64,000 bases of DNA from assembly GCF_020217465.1 (NCBI RefSeq), contig NZ_CP084115.1:1426001-1490000 (forward strand), read 5' to 3'. Source of the stretch: Cobetia amphilecti (GTDB taxonomy: Bacteria; Pseudomonadota; Gammaproteobacteria; Pseudomonadales; Halomonadaceae). Below, one piece after another: positions 38,481 through 47,772 of the stretch; within the stretch, counting starts at the first letter, position 1, and each line of letters begins with the position of its first letter. The position numbers and the translations under genes were made by a program. The notes under the pieces were generated by a model, which had not been told where the DNA came from, did no database searches, and saw only the letters and a program-made list of their open reading frames with translations.

Positions 38481-39770
38481 ATGTGGTTGCAGGGACTGTT
38501 GATCGGGCTGGCGCTGGCCGCCTTCGTGTTGATTGCCATAGAGGATGTGATCCATCTCAACAAGGCCAAGACGACCTTGTTGCTGGGCACCTTCAGCTGG
38601 TTGCTGCTGTTCATCTTCGGCCCCGCGGCCCTGGCGGTGGATGATGTCCCCGAGGCCTTGAACGAGAACCTGCTCGAGATCGCCACCTTGTGGCTGTTTC
38701 TGATGGCGGCGATGACCTTCGTGGCCTTTCTCAATGCCAAGGGGCTGATCGCCAATCTGATCTACCGCCTGCTGCCGAAACGCATCGGGGAGCGCGGCCT
38801 GCTGTATCTGACGGGACTCTTTGCCTTCGCCTTTTCATCGCTGGCCGACAACATCACCGCGACGCTGGTATCGCTGACCCTGGTGCTGTCGCTGGGCCTG
38901 GCGCCGAAGAAGACGCTGCGCTTTGCGGTGCTGGCGGTATTTGCCGTCAACTCCGGCGGCGTGGCGCTGATCACCGGGGACGTGACCACGCTGATGATCT
39001 TCCTGGCGGGCAAGGTGCGCATCAGCGAGCTGATGCTGCTGGCGCTGCCGTCCTTCCTCAGCGTGATGCTGCTGGCGACGCTACTGCTGCCCGGGCTGGG
39101 AGGCGAGGTGAACCTGGTGCGCGAGCCACGCGAGACCCGGCGTCTTGATCGTCTGGTCGCCTGGCTGTTTCTGGCCACCATCCTGTCGACCCTCGGGCTC
39201 AACGTGCTGTTTGGCGTGCCGCCGCTGCTGACCTTCCTGTTCGGGATGTCGTTGATGTTCCTGCTTGGACATGTCGCCGAACGGCGCAGCGACAGCGAAG
39301 AGCGCCGCATACTTGATTACATTCGTATTATCGAATTCGATACATTGCTATTCTTCCTCGGCATCCTGCTGATGGTCGGGGCGCTCAAGGAAGCTCGTCT
39401 GCTGGAAGGCCTGGCACAGCTCTATGCCCTGATGCCGGCGATGCAGGCCAATTATCTGGTCGGGCTGCTCTCGGCGTTGGTGGACAACGTGCCGCTGACC
39501 GCTGCAGTGCTCAAGGCGGATGTCAGCATGAACGATGCCGAGTGGCTGGCGCTGACCTATGCCGCAGGTGTGGGTGGCTCACTGCTGGTGATTGGCTCCG
39601 CCGCCGGGGTGATCGCGCTTTCCAAGGTGCGTGAGGTGAGCTTCATGAGTTATCTGCGCTTCTTCCCGGCGTTGTTACTGGCCTACAGCGTGGGCTATCT
39701 GGGGGCATACTGGCTGGGCGGGCAGATCACGAATACGCCAGTGACATTGGCGCTCTCGTCTCTAGGCTGA
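38481..39770 (+). CDS. nhaD: NhaD-type Na+/H+ antiporter
   Basis: 429 residues, about 12 membrane helices. The family's paired motifs are seen: SSLADNITATLVSLTL and SALVDNVPLTAAV. NhaD proteins, first known in Vibrio and Halomonas, expel Na+/Li+ at alkaline pH. GGGAGTGAG precedes the ATG. It is a single gene. The 271 bp upstream, shared with the divergent acyltransferase gene, hold no obvious operator. Fits a marine or halophilic host. Confidence 0.93.
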   Translation: MWLQGLLIGLALAAFVLIAIEDVIHLNKAKTTLLLGTFSWLLLFIFGPAALAVDDVPEALNENLLEIATLWLFLMAAMTFVAFLNAKGLIANLIYRLLPKRIGERGLLYLTGLFAFAFSSLADNITATLVSLTLVLSLGLAPKKTLRFAVLAVFAVNSGGVALITGDVTTLMIFLAGKVRISELMLLALPSFLSVMLLATLLLPGLGGEVNLVREPRETRRLDRLVAWLFLATILSTLGLNVLFGVPPLLTFLFGMSLMFLLGHVAERRSDSEERRILDYIRIIEFDTLLFFLGILLMVGALKEARLLEGLAQLYALMPAMQANYLVGLLSALVDNVPLTAAVLKADVSMNDAEWLALTYAAGVGGSLLVIGSAAGVIALSKVREVSFMSYLRFFPALLLAYSVGYLGAYWLGGQITNTPVTLALSSLG

Positions 39771-40165
39771 TTTGAGGGGTGCTGGGGGGGTGTTCACTAC
39801 GGCCACAGCCGCTGCCACAGTGGCCGTCTGATGCACTGCCAGATGCGTGGTCGGAAGGGGAATTGGCGCTGTTTGCGGTCGGCTGATCATTTTTTGATCA
39901 ATCTGTCTGCGCTCGCCTGATCTCGATGGCGATACCTAGATGTACAGAGATTCTTCACAGCTTTTTCCACAGCTTCTGTTGATAACCTGTCTGCGACGTT
40001 AGGTTTAGAGGATCAGGCACAAGGCGCAGGCATGGCGGGGGAAAGCGGCGGGGGAAGCGGCGAGTCGTGCAGTGATGACATCATGAGGTGATGCCATGAA
40101 GAGTGATGGCAAGAGAGGGTGTGAAGGGTATGGCATGACAGGTCATGTCACTCTCTGAACACAAG
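39771..40165. other. Intergenic region with three DnaA-box-like sites
   Basis: About 395 bp without a gene. TTCTTCACA (39951), TTTTCCACA (39963) and TGTTGATAA (39977, i.e. TTATCAACA on the minus strand) each differ from TTATNCACA by one base and lie within 35 bp of AT-rich DNA. From 40020 on it is G- and ATG/CATGA-rich without clear meaning. Confidence 0.4.
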
Positions 40166-40191
40166 AGCCCCCTACGCATGCGCAGGGGGCT
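40166..40191 (-). terminator. Hairpin after the hypothetical gene
   Basis: AGCCCCCTACGC pairs with GCGCAGGGGGCT with one mismatch. Position 42 bp past the minus-strand stop suggests a terminator; no U-tract is seen. Confidence 0.5.
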
Positions 40192-40232
40192 GAATGCGAC
40201 TCATCTCATTGCGCAGTGCTGCCAAGAGGCCA

Positions 40233-41015
40233 TTACGCGCTGAGCTGGCACAGCGTATGTTCCGGCAGCAGTTGTTCTGCGGGACGCTGTTTTCCTTCTT
40301 GCTGAGTCGTCACCGGTGCCGTCGCCAGCAGGGCGATGCCGCCCAGCACCACCATATGCTCGTCACCGTCCGCGAACACCATGCGCTGGGCGTGGGCCGG
40401 GTAGTAGTGATACTGCAGCTTGGGATTGATGGGCAGTACCGCATGATGGCGCCCGGTCTGCGGTGCCATGCCGTAGGCCAGCATGCCCTCGCAGACCGCT
40501 TCCAGCGTTTCGCCAAGCTCTTCGGCATTGAAGCCGACATGGTGCAGGCGCGGCCCCATCACGGAGAGCCAGGCAGCCAGCGGGTTGGCCTCGAGCAGGC
40601 GCTCGAAGGTCGGCCAGTCCGGCATGTCCCACGGACGGCAGGGCGCGAGCAGGTTCTGACCCTTGCAGTCATCACGATGACTCTGACTGATCAGGCGCTT
40701 GAGCAGGTCACGGTGCATCGGCGGCAGGCTGTTGGCCTGCAGTTCCGCCAGCATGACGGCAGCGCCACCATCCGGGGGAAGCAGCAGATCGACCAGCAGG
40801 CCGCGGTCGGCCATGGCGTACTGTTTCACGCGGCGATAGCCCTGGTGGTACAGGCTGGGTAACAGTTTCTCGCTTCTGAAAGGCCCCTGATTCAGCGTCA
40901 GGAACATCAGATATTCAGGGTTGATGCTGTCTGGCCAGATATCCAGCGCCCCGATGTCGGGGTGGCGATGGACGAAGTCCAGCCATAGCTGCTGTTGGAA
41001 TTCCTTGCGTTGCAT
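40233..41015 (-). CDS. Conserved-looking protein of unknown function
   Basis: 260 residues, soluble, no signal peptide or membrane segment. Rich in aromatic residues and His; notable stretches are LDIWPDSINPEYLMFLTLNQ, GPRLHHVGFNAEELGET and YHYYPAHAQRM. I do not recognise a family. The frame is long, has a GGAGG before the ATG, and ends at a hairpin, so it is a real gene. It is divergent from the EamA transporter gene, with only 116 bp between, so the two may share control. Confidence 0.75.
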   Translation of the reverse strand: MQRKEFQQQLWLDFVHRHPDIGALDIWPDSINPEYLMFLTLNQGPFRSEKLLPSLYHQGYRRVKQYAMADRGLLVDLLLPPDGGAAVMLAELQANSLPPMHRDLLKRLISQSHRDDCKGQNLLAPCRPWDMPDWPTFERLLEANPLAAWLSVMGPRLHHVGFNAEELGETLEAVCEGMLAYGMAPQTGRHHAVLPINPKLQYHYYPAHAQRMVFADGDEHMVVLGGIALLATAPVTTQQEGKQRPAEQLLPEHTLCQLSA

Positions 41016-41131
41016 GATGCCTCCTTGGACGGCCCCTATGACCTCAGTGCTGGAGCGATTATAGGTAGTCGTGCAAAGGGGTATTCAACGCCATTATCCG
41101 TTTTTTCGCGTTTCTTGATCGGAGAGTAAAA

Positions 41132-42031
41132 ATGCCAGTGCTGGTGGCGTATTGCGTGGTTCTCATGGTGTGGTCGACGACACCGCTGGCCATCTCGTGG
41201 AGCGCTTCGGGCTGGCTGCCTGCCTGGTCGGCGATGGGCAGAATGTTAATTGCCGCATGCCTTGGTTACCCATTGTTACGCATGATGGGGCTGAAAATGG
41301 ACCTTTCGCGTGGGGCACTGCGCAGCTACTCGGCAGCCGCTCTGGGTATCTGGGGTGGCATGTACTTCGCCTACCTGTCTGCGGCCTGGTTACCAAGCGG
41401 TATCATGTCGTTACTGTTTGGACTGGCACCATTGCTATCAGGGCTTTATGCACGCTGGTGGTTGAAAAGTGCTCCACTTGACAAGTTGCAGTGGATGGGG
41501 TTTGCGTTGGCATTGAGTGGACTGGCCGTCGCGGTCTCGGATTCCCTGGCGTTGCCGCCGGGCAGCTGGAAGGGAGTCTTGACCATGCTGCTGGCCGTCA
41601 ATTGCTTCGCCGCCTCGGGGGTACTGGTGCAGCGCGAACGGGCAGGGCTGCATCCGCTGGTGCAGACGGAGGGTGCGCTGCTGGTCTCGCTGCCGCTCTA
41701 TCTGGTGTGTGCGCTGATCGTCGATGGCGTGCCGCAGGCCCTGCCGGAGGGGCGGCCGATGGCGGCCATCCTCTACCTTGGCATCTTCGGCTCGCTGATC
41801 GGCTACCTGTGCTACTACTTCGTGCTGTCACGCCTGTCGGCCAGTACGGTGGCGCTGGCGACCTTGATCACCCCCATCTTCGCCATGAGCCTGGGCGCGG
41901 TGCTCAATGATGAGCTGATCTCCAGCCGCGTGCTCGCTGGGGCCTTGCTGATCGTGATCGGGCTGTGCGCCTATCTGTTCGGCCCGCAGTGGCGGGCGCG
42001 CCTGACGTCCCGCCGCCTGTCGCAGGGCTGA
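41132..42031 (+). CDS. EamA/DMT-family transporter
   Basis: 299 residues, ten predicted membrane helices in two EamA halves. Typical segments are PLAISW in helix 1, SGIMSLLFGLAPLLSGL in the first half, and STVALATLITPIFAMSLGAV in the second. Members export amino acids, metabolites or drugs. GGAGAG lies 6 nt before the ATG. A strong terminator follows. The first 350 bp are less GC-rich than the rest of the gene. Substrate unknown. Confidence 0.9.
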   Translation: MPVLVAYCVVLMVWSTTPLAISWSASGWLPAWSAMGRMLIAACLGYPLLRMMGLKMDLSRGALRSYSAAALGIWGGMYFAYLSAAWLPSGIMSLLFGLAPLLSGLYARWWLKSAPLDKLQWMGFALALSGLAVAVSDSLALPPGSWKGVLTMLLAVNCFAASGVLVQRERAGLHPLVQTEGALLVSLPLYLVCALIVDGVPQALPEGRPMAAILYLGIFGSLIGYLCYYFVLSRLSASTVALATLITPIFAMSLGAVLNDELISSRVLAGALLIVIGLCAYLFGPQWRARLTSRRLSQG

Positions 42032-42100
42032 GCAGGACTCGGGCCGCTCGCCTTTCGAGGAATCGGGTCTGCACGCAAGGTGTTGCCGAGTGCCCCAACG

Positions 42101-42139
42101 ACAAGGGCCGCCCCTGCCGGGGCGGCCCTTGTGTCTTTT
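42101..42139. terminator. Bidirectional terminator
   Basis: ACAAGGGCCGCCCC and GGGGCGGCCCTTGT form a 14-bp perfect stem around TGCC, followed by GTCTTTT, between the convergent EamA and Kef-type genes. Confidence 0.85.
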
Positions 42140-42175
42140 CAGGCGCGACTGAGCGCTCTGACGAGTGGTGCGACG

Positions 42176-43933
42176 TCAGTCCTGATTGTTCTGGAACAGG
42201 CGCTTGAGCTCGACCATGGCGGCTTGCTCGCTGTTGACGAGCGCTTTCTGGTCGTGACGGTGCTCGTAGTTCTGCTTGAGCATGTTGTCATCCATTTCCC
42301 GGAACGCACGCGCCACTTCCGCCGCGCGAGCACTGGGATAGCCCATCGCCACCAGCAGTTCTCCGCCCATCTCCAGGCTGCTGGCGTAGGTGTCACGAAT
42401 CACGTGCTCCACGCCCAGTTCCATCAGCTCCCAGGCGTGGTGGCGGTTACGGGCACGCACGAACAGCTTCAGGTGCGGGAATTGATGGCGCACCATGCGC
42501 ACTATGCCTGTCGAGGTCTCGGCATCATCGACCGCCACCAGCATGATCCTGGCCTGCTCGGCACCCGCCGCCCGCAGCAATTCGGCGCGGCTGGCATCGG
42601 CGTAGAAGATGCGCGACCCGAACTGACGCACGAACTCGACCTGGGTGATATTGGGGTCAAGCGCGGTGAAGTTGATGCCCTGGCTCTTGAGCATGCGCGC
42701 GCTGATCTGGCCGAAGCGGCCGAAGCCGGCGATCACCACCTGCGGCGTTTCCTCACCGAAGTCCTCGTCATAGGGGCGCTTGGCTTCGCTGGTGGCGCCG
42801 AGGTGGCGGGCATAGCGATAGAGGAAGGGCGTGGCAGCCATCGACAGGGTCACCGCACTGATCACCAGGCTGGTGAGGGTCTGATCGAAGATGCCGGCGG
42901 CCATGCCGGCGGTCAACAGCACGAAGTCGAACTCACCCCCCTGTGACAGGACCGCGGCCAGCGGCAGGGCCTCGGCCATCTTGAGGCGTGCGACGCGTCC
43001 GACCAGCGTGATGACGATGACCTTGCCGAACATCAGCGCCAGCGTCAGCGCCAGCACGGTCAGCGGACGCTCCATCACCAGCGACACGTCGACCGACATG
43101 CCCACGGCCATGAAGAACAGCCCCAGCAGCAGCCCCTTGAAGGGCTCGATGTTGGCTTCCAGCTCGTGACGGTAGACGGTATCGGCCAGCAGTACCCCGG
43201 CCAGGAAGGCGCCCAGGGCCATGGACAGCCCCACCCATTCCATCAGCAGCGCCGTGCTGATCACCACGAACAAGGCCGCGGCGGTGAAGATCTCGTGGAT
43301 CTCGCTGCGCGCGACCATCTTGAGCAGGCGCGGCACGACAAGGCGCCCGACGATGATGACCGCCGCGATCATGCCGATGCCCTTGGCGATGCCGATCCAG
43401 TTGGTGCCGGTGGAGGCATCGAAGTTGTCAGCGAACAGCGGCATCAGGGCCAGCAGCGGGATCACCGCCAGGTCCTGGAACAGCAGGATGGCGAAGGTCG
43501 ACTGGCCGTGCGGCGTCGCCAGCTGCTGATTCTCGCTCAATACCTGCAGCGCGAAGGCGGTCGAGGACAGCGCCAGAATCAGGCCCAGCAACACGGCGGC
43601 GGGCAATTCCAGCCCCAGCCACAGGCCGACAGGGGTGAGCAGGGCGCCGCACAGCAGCATCTGGGCGCTGCCCAGGCCCGCAAGCTTGAGGCGCATGTCC
43701 CACAGGCGCTTGGGCTCCAGTTCCAGTCCGATCATGAACAGCAGCATGACGACCCCGAATTCGGCGAAGTGCAGCACTTCGCCAGGCTCCGAGATGAAAC
43801 CGATCAACGACGGACCCAGCAGTACCCCGATGGCCAGATAGCCCAGGATGGAGCCGAGGCCCAGACGCTGGAAAAGTGGCACGGCAACCACCGCGCACCC
43901 CAGCAGCACGGCGCCTTCCATCAACATGTTCAT
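42176..43933 (-). CDS. Kef-type (CPA2) cation/proton antiporter with KTN domain
   Basis: 585 residues. Residues 1-375 form the membrane part (GYLAIGVLLGP, FQDLAVIPLL, LGAFLAGVLLADT), followed by a RCK/KTN domain with the nucleotide-binding GFGRFGQ near 395. KefB/KefC are glutathione-gated K+ efflux systems that protect from electrophiles by acidifying the cytosol. AAGGA lies 7 nt before ATG 43933. No kefF/kefG partner is next to it, but a glutaredoxin gene is immediately upstream on the same strand. KefB versus KefC cannot be decided here. Confidence 0.9.
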   Translation of the reverse strand: MNMLMEGAVLLGCAVVAVPLFQRLGLGSILGYLAIGVLLGPSLIGFISEPGEVLHFAEFGVVMLLFMIGLELEPKRLWDMRLKLAGLGSAQMLLCGALLTPVGLWLGLELPAAVLLGLILALSSTAFALQVLSENQQLATPHGQSTFAILLFQDLAVIPLLALMPLFADNFDASTGTNWIGIAKGIGMIAAVIIVGRLVVPRLLKMVARSEIHEIFTAAALFVVISTALLMEWVGLSMALGAFLAGVLLADTVYRHELEANIEPFKGLLLGLFFMAVGMSVDVSLVMERPLTVLALTLALMFGKVIVITLVGRVARLKMAEALPLAAVLSQGGEFDFVLLTAGMAAGIFDQTLTSLVISAVTLSMAATPFLYRYARHLGATSEAKRPYDEDFGEETPQVVIAGFGRFGQISARMLKSQGINFTALDPNITQVEFVRQFGSRIFYADASRAELLRAAGAEQARIMLVAVDDAETSTGIVRMVRHQFPHLKLFVRARNRHHAWELMELGVEHVIRDTYASSLEMGGELLVAMGYPSARAAEVARAFREMDDNMLKQNYEHRHDQKALVNSEQAAMVELKRLFQNNQD

Positions 43934-44091
43934 GTGCGTGTCCTTGTGCATACACGGGCGGAGAAGGCAGCGATTGTCGCTGCCCCCTCCTTTTGTCGCA
44001 AGCGGCAAGGTGCGCAAGACGCGACCTTGTGTGCTGCGTTGTGGTGCGAGTAAGCGTCGTGACCAGGGGCGGGAGGCGGTGACGCAGGCAC

Positions 44092-44119
44092 AAAAAAGCC
44101 CCCGCCAATGGCGAGGGCT
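44092..44119 (-). terminator. Terminator of the glutaredoxin gene
   Basis: On the minus strand AGCCCTCGCC and GGCGGGGGCT form a stem (one G:U pair) followed by a six-residue U-tract. Confidence 0.9.
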
Positions 44120-44147
44120 TCAGCAGTGAAGCGGCTGATGGCGGCGA

Positions 44148-44414
44148 TCAGGCCTGCGGCATCAGAGCTTCGTCCTGCACGTACTGGTTGAACTCGGTGA
44201 AGCCACCGATGTGGGTCTGATCGACGAAGATCTGCGGCACGGTCTCGACCGGCTTGCCGATGGTCTTTTCCATGTCGGCCTTGCTGATGCCTTCGGCATG
44301 GATGTCGATGTAGCGGAAGTCGAAATCATCGCGCTTGGCGGTGAGCTCTTCCGCGAGGTCCTTGGCGCGGACACAGAAAGGGCAACCCGGACGACCGAAA
44401 ATGACTGCAAGCAT
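44148..44414 (-). CDS. grxA: Glutaredoxin 1-like protein
   Basis: 88 residues, monodomain glutaredoxin. Active site GCPFC near residues 10-14, the cis-Pro segment TVPQIFVD and the GSH-site GGFTEF are seen. It reduces disulfides with glutathione, for example in ribonucleotide reductase. AGGAGAG precedes the ATG. A terminator separates it from the Kef-type gene. Confidence 0.92.
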   Translation of the reverse strand: MLAVIFGRPGCPFCVRAKDLAEELTAKRDDFDFRYIDIHAEGISKADMEKTIGKPVETVPQIFVDQTHIGGFTEFNQYVQDEALMPQA

Positions 44415-44591
44415 GAGACTCTCCTAAGGTTCGTGACTCTCGTTCAGCCCGTACTGGGTGGGCCGAGAAAATGGCGCCGGCACTGCCGGTGAGTAATCGA
44501 TGACCGCCATTGTGCTTGAGCCTGCCCGGGTTTGCCAATTGAGCCGTACTACCAAAGTCATTGGGGCAATCAATCACTGCCGTGCTGAGGA

Positions 44592-45644
44592 TTAGCCCAT
44601 CAGCAGCAGATTGGCGCCAAAGCCACCGACGATCAGCAGCGTGAACAGGATCAGCGCGAGCAGGAAAGGCTTCATGCCCAGTGAGCGCAGACGATCGAGG
44701 CGAGTCTCGACGCCCAGGCCCGCCATGGCCATGGTCAGTGCCACGCTGCCGAGGGTAGAGAGGCTTGAGTGCACTGCCGCCGGGATCTCGCCGGTGCTGT
44801 TGATGCCGGCCATGGCGATGAAGCCCAACGCGAACCACGGAATCGTCATGCTGCCGCCGGTCTCGCGGTCATCGCCTTCGGTACGGGCCCGCATCGCCCA
44901 CAGCTTCGGCAACAGCAGCAGGAAGGGTACCAGCATCATCACGCGCATCAACTTGACGATCAGCGCATTGGCCAGGGCGTCCGGGCCGACCGCTTCACCG
45001 GCGGCCACGACCTGAGCGACCTCGTGGATGGTGGAGCCGATATAGATGCCGAACAGGCCTTCATGCATGCCACTCAGCGGGTAGAGCAGCGGGTAGACCA
45101 GCATCGCCAGCGAGCCGAACAGCACCACCGTGGCGACGGCCATGGCGGTGGCCGCCGGGCGTGCCTTGATCATTGATTCGGTCGCCAGTACCGCCGCGGC
45201 GCCACAGATGGCGGAACCGGCACTGGTCAGCAGTGCGGTGTCGCGGTCCAGCCCCAGCCAGCGCGTGCCGATGAAGTAGCCGCTGCTCAGCACCGCGGTG
45301 ATCACCAGCACATCGAGGAAGACGACGCTCCAGCCCAGGCCGAGAATCTGCTGCAGGGTGATGGAGAGGCCGAACAGGATGATGCCGAGACGCAGCAGCT
45401 TCTTGGTCGCGATATGCAGCCCCGGGGAGAGCGCCGCGGCGTGCCGGCTGGTGATCGGCAGGTTGCCGACCACGATACCGCACAGCAGGGCGAAGACCAG
45501 CGGGCTGATGCCGGTGGAGGCCAGCGCCGGAATGGAATGCAGTGCCAGTCCCACCAGGGTCAGGCCGCCACACAGGGCGAGGCCCGGCAACATGCGGCGC
45601 AAGCGCTCGGCAGTGGCGGGGGGAGTCAGGGTCTGTGCGTCCAT
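44592..45644 (-). CDS. yeiH: YeiH-family putative sulfate exporter
   Basis: 350 residues, about ten membrane helices. Family stretches are visible: FALLCGIVVGN, RLGIILFGLSITLQQI, GSAICGAAAVLATE and GSTIHEVAQVVAAGEAVG. The family is annotated as putative sulfate exporters, with weak biochemical support. AAGGAGA stands before ATG 45644. The divergent LysR gene is the YeiE-type partner seen in many proteobacteria. Confidence 0.92.
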   Translation of the reverse strand: MDAQTLTPPATAERLRRMLPGLALCGGLTLVGLALHSIPALASTGISPLVFALLCGIVVGNLPITSRHAAALSPGLHIATKKLLRLGIILFGLSITLQQILGLGWSVVFLDVLVITAVLSSGYFIGTRWLGLDRDTALLTSAGSAICGAAAVLATESMIKARPAATAMAVATVVLFGSLAMLVYPLLYPLSGMHEGLFGIYIGSTIHEVAQVVAAGEAVGPDALANALIVKLMRVMMLVPFLLLLPKLWAMRARTEGDDRETGGSMTIPWFALGFIAMAGINSTGEIPAAVHSSLSTLGSVALTMAMAGLGVETRLDRLRSLGMKPFLLALILFTLLIVGGFGANLLLMG

Positions 45645-45858
45645 GAGCATTCTCCTTGAGGAAAGTGGCCTATCCCGTGCGGAACATGGCCTGTCTTGTT
45701 ATGGGTCGTGCGCTGGCGTGTGGTGCACGGCTGTCATCGGCAAGGGCGCTTGAGTCTGCGTCGCTTGCTTAGTGCCTCTGGTTTGATGATTAGTCTATTC
45801 GGGAATATTATTCGGCAGTTAGTCGATTATTCTTTTATTACATACCGGAAAAACCGAT
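45645..45858. promoter_or_regulatory. yeiH-lysR intergenic region with AT-rich operator candidates
   Basis: GAATA-T-TATTC is a perfect palindrome at 45803-45813, and TTAGTC repeats at about 45790 and 45819. The AT-rich block 45780-45845 contrasts with its surroundings and should hold both promoters and the LysR sites. Confidence 0.45.
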
Positions 45859-46767
45859 ATGCAGATCCACATCACGCTGCGCCAGTTGCAAGTGTTCGTG
45901 GCGGTGACCCGCCACGGCTCCGTCAGCGCCGCGGCGCGCGAGATCGGCCTGTCGCAATCGGCGGCGAGTCAGGGGCTATCCGAGCTTGAGCGTCATCTCG
46001 AGGTGCAGCTGTTCGAGCGCCTCGGTCGCCGCCTGGCCCTGAACGCCAATGGTCGTCGCCTGTTGGCGCGCGCCGAGCAACTGCTGGAACAGACCCACGC
46101 GCTGGAGCTGGAGGCGCGTGAGCCCGGCGTGGTGGATGGCAACCTGCGTGGCGAGCTGGAAATCGCTGCCAGCGCCACCATCGGCACCTGGTTGTTGCCG
46201 GGGCTGGCGGGGGCCTTCATGCGCGAACATCCGGGCACCGAGCTCAACCTGCGTCTGCGCAATACCCATCAGGTGGTGGAGGCGGTGCTCAACTATGACG
46301 CCGAACTCGGCCTGATCGAGGGTGACTGCCATGCGCCGCGCCTGATGAGCCAGACCTGGCGCGAGGATGAGCTGGTGGTGGTGGCGCCCCCGAGCCATCC
46401 GCTGGCCGTGCGTGGCGTGGCGCTCAGCGATGAGGACCTCGCCACCGCCGACTGGATTCTGCGCGAGGGGGGCTCGGGCACGCGGGCGGTCTTCGAGCGT
46501 GCACTGCACGGGCGGATCGAGCGCCTCAAGGTACGCATGGAGCTGGGCCAGCACGAGGCCATCAAGCAAGCCGTATTCGCCGGGCTGGGGCTGGGATGTC
46601 TGTCGCGGCTGTCAGTGGCGGCCGAGATCGCGCGTGGCGAGCTGGTGGTGCTGGCCACGCCCCAGCTCAACCTGAAGCGGCGCTTCTCGATGCTGTGGCA
46701 CCCGGAGCGTTACCGCAGCCCGCTGTGGCAGGCGGTCAAGGTCTATCTGGAAGCCAGCCCGCGCTGA
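45859..46767 (+). CDS. LysR-type regulator (YeiE/CysB-like) of yeiH
   Basis: 302 residues. HTH at residues 5-35 (RQLQVFVAVTRHGSVSAAAR and SQSAASQGLSELE follow each other); effector domain 95-295 opening with LEIAASATIGTWLLP, typical of the YeiE group. It is divergent from yeiH and very likely controls it. No strong SD is seen before the ATG (A-rich GGAAAAACC). Confidence 0.9.
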   Translation: MQIHITLRQLQVFVAVTRHGSVSAAAREIGLSQSAASQGLSELERHLEVQLFERLGRRLALNANGRRLLARAEQLLEQTHALELEAREPGVVDGNLRGELEIAASATIGTWLLPGLAGAFMREHPGTELNLRLRNTHQVVEAVLNYDAELGLIEGDCHAPRLMSQTWREDELVVVAPPSHPLAVRGVALSDEDLATADWILREGGSGTRAVFERALHGRIERLKVRMELGQHEAIKQAVFAGLGLGCLSRLSVAAEIARGELVVLATPQLNLKRRFSMLWHPERYRSPLWQAVKVYLEASPR

Positions 46768-46815
46768 GCCGTCGAGGACGGAGCCGCCGCGCGCTTGATA
46801 GTTTGCTAACATAGG

Positions 46816-46915
46816 CGCTCCCCGCGAGCCGGCTGCCGCCGAGCCACGCCGCTGAGCCACGCCGCTGAGCCTGAGCTACCGCGCCTGAGCTACTGCGCCT
46901 GAGCCACGGGGAGCG
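46816..46915. repeat. 13-14-bp tandem repeats bracketed by a 9-bp inverted repeat
   Basis: GAGCCACGCCGCT occurs at 46841 and 46854, then GAGCTAC(C/T)GCGCCT at 46873 and 46887, and a partial unit at 46901. CGCTCCCCG (46816-46824) and CGGGGAGCG (46907-46915) pair across the whole block. It ends 32 bp before the hydrolase start. Confidence 0.7.
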
Positions 46916-46947
46916 TAACGGTCTGTCTAGCGTCCATGGAGATGATG

Positions 46948-47772
46948 ATGAGCACAACGGTCGAGCTTTATTACCACGAGAGCGATGCTCGTGATGGCGC
47001 CGAGGAACAGACAACGAGCCAGCAGGACGCGACGCCGCTGGTCATTCTTCACGGCCTGTTCGGCAGTGCCGACAACTGGCGTTCGCATATCAAGTCGTGG
47101 TCGCGGACGCGCCGCGTGATCGCGGTGGATCTGCGCAACCACGGCCGCAGTCCGCACGTGGCCGGCATGAGCTACCCCGAGCAGGCCGCGGATGTCCTCG
47201 CGCTGCTCGACCGCCTTGCCATCGAGCGCTGTGACCTGCTGGGCCACTCGATGGGCGGCAAGGTCGCCATGCAGGTCGCACTCGAGGCGCCCGAGCGTCT
47301 GCGCAGCCTGCTGATCGCCGATATCGCGCCGGTCGCCTATGGCCACGGGCATGACGATATCTTTGCCGCCTTCGAGGCGGTACGTGACGCGCGCCCGGCC
47401 TCACGCAAGGAGGCCGACACGGTGATGGCGCAGCATGTCGATACCCCGGCCATTCGCCAGTTCCTCGCCACCAATCTGGTGCGTCTCGACGATGGCGCCA
47501 TGGGCTGGCGCGTCGGGCTGGACCATATCGCGGCGGGCTACCCGCAGATCGTCGAGGCGCCGCACGGTCAGGGGCCAATCGAGCTGCCGGCGCTGCTGCT
47601 GTGGGGCTCGCGCTCCAACTATGTGCAGGCCGAGGGCCTGGCGACGATGCGCGAGCACTTCCCTGCGCTGGAAGATGACTCGCTGGAGGCCGGCCATTGG
47701 CTGCACGCCGAGCGTGCCAGCGAGTTCCAGCAGGCGGTGGTGGCGTTCCTTGATCGCGTCGCACGCGCTTGA
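46948..47772 (+). CDS. Alpha/beta hydrolase, YbfF-like esterase
   Basis: 274 residues. Nucleophile elbow GHSMGG, the HGLFGSADNW oxyanion region, and the C-terminal GHWLHAE with the catalytic His are seen; the YbfF-type block VDLRNHGRSPH supports an acyl-CoA thioesterase/esterase of that group. Three ATG triplets follow GGAG (46938-46941); ATG 46948 has the best spacing. The stop overlaps the possible TTG start of the MFS gene. Confidence 0.9.
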   Translation: MSTTVELYYHESDARDGAEEQTTSQQDATPLVILHGLFGSADNWRSHIKSWSRTRRVIAVDLRNHGRSPHVAGMSYPEQAADVLALLDRLAIERCDLLGHSMGGKVAMQVALEAPERLRSLLIADIAPVAYGHGHDDIFAAFEAVRDARPASRKEADTVMAQHVDTPAIRQFLATNLVRLDDGAMGWRVGLDHIAAGYPQIVEAPHGQGPIELPALLLWGSRSNYVQAEGLATMREHFPALEDDSLEAGHWLHAERASEFQQAVVAFLDRVARA

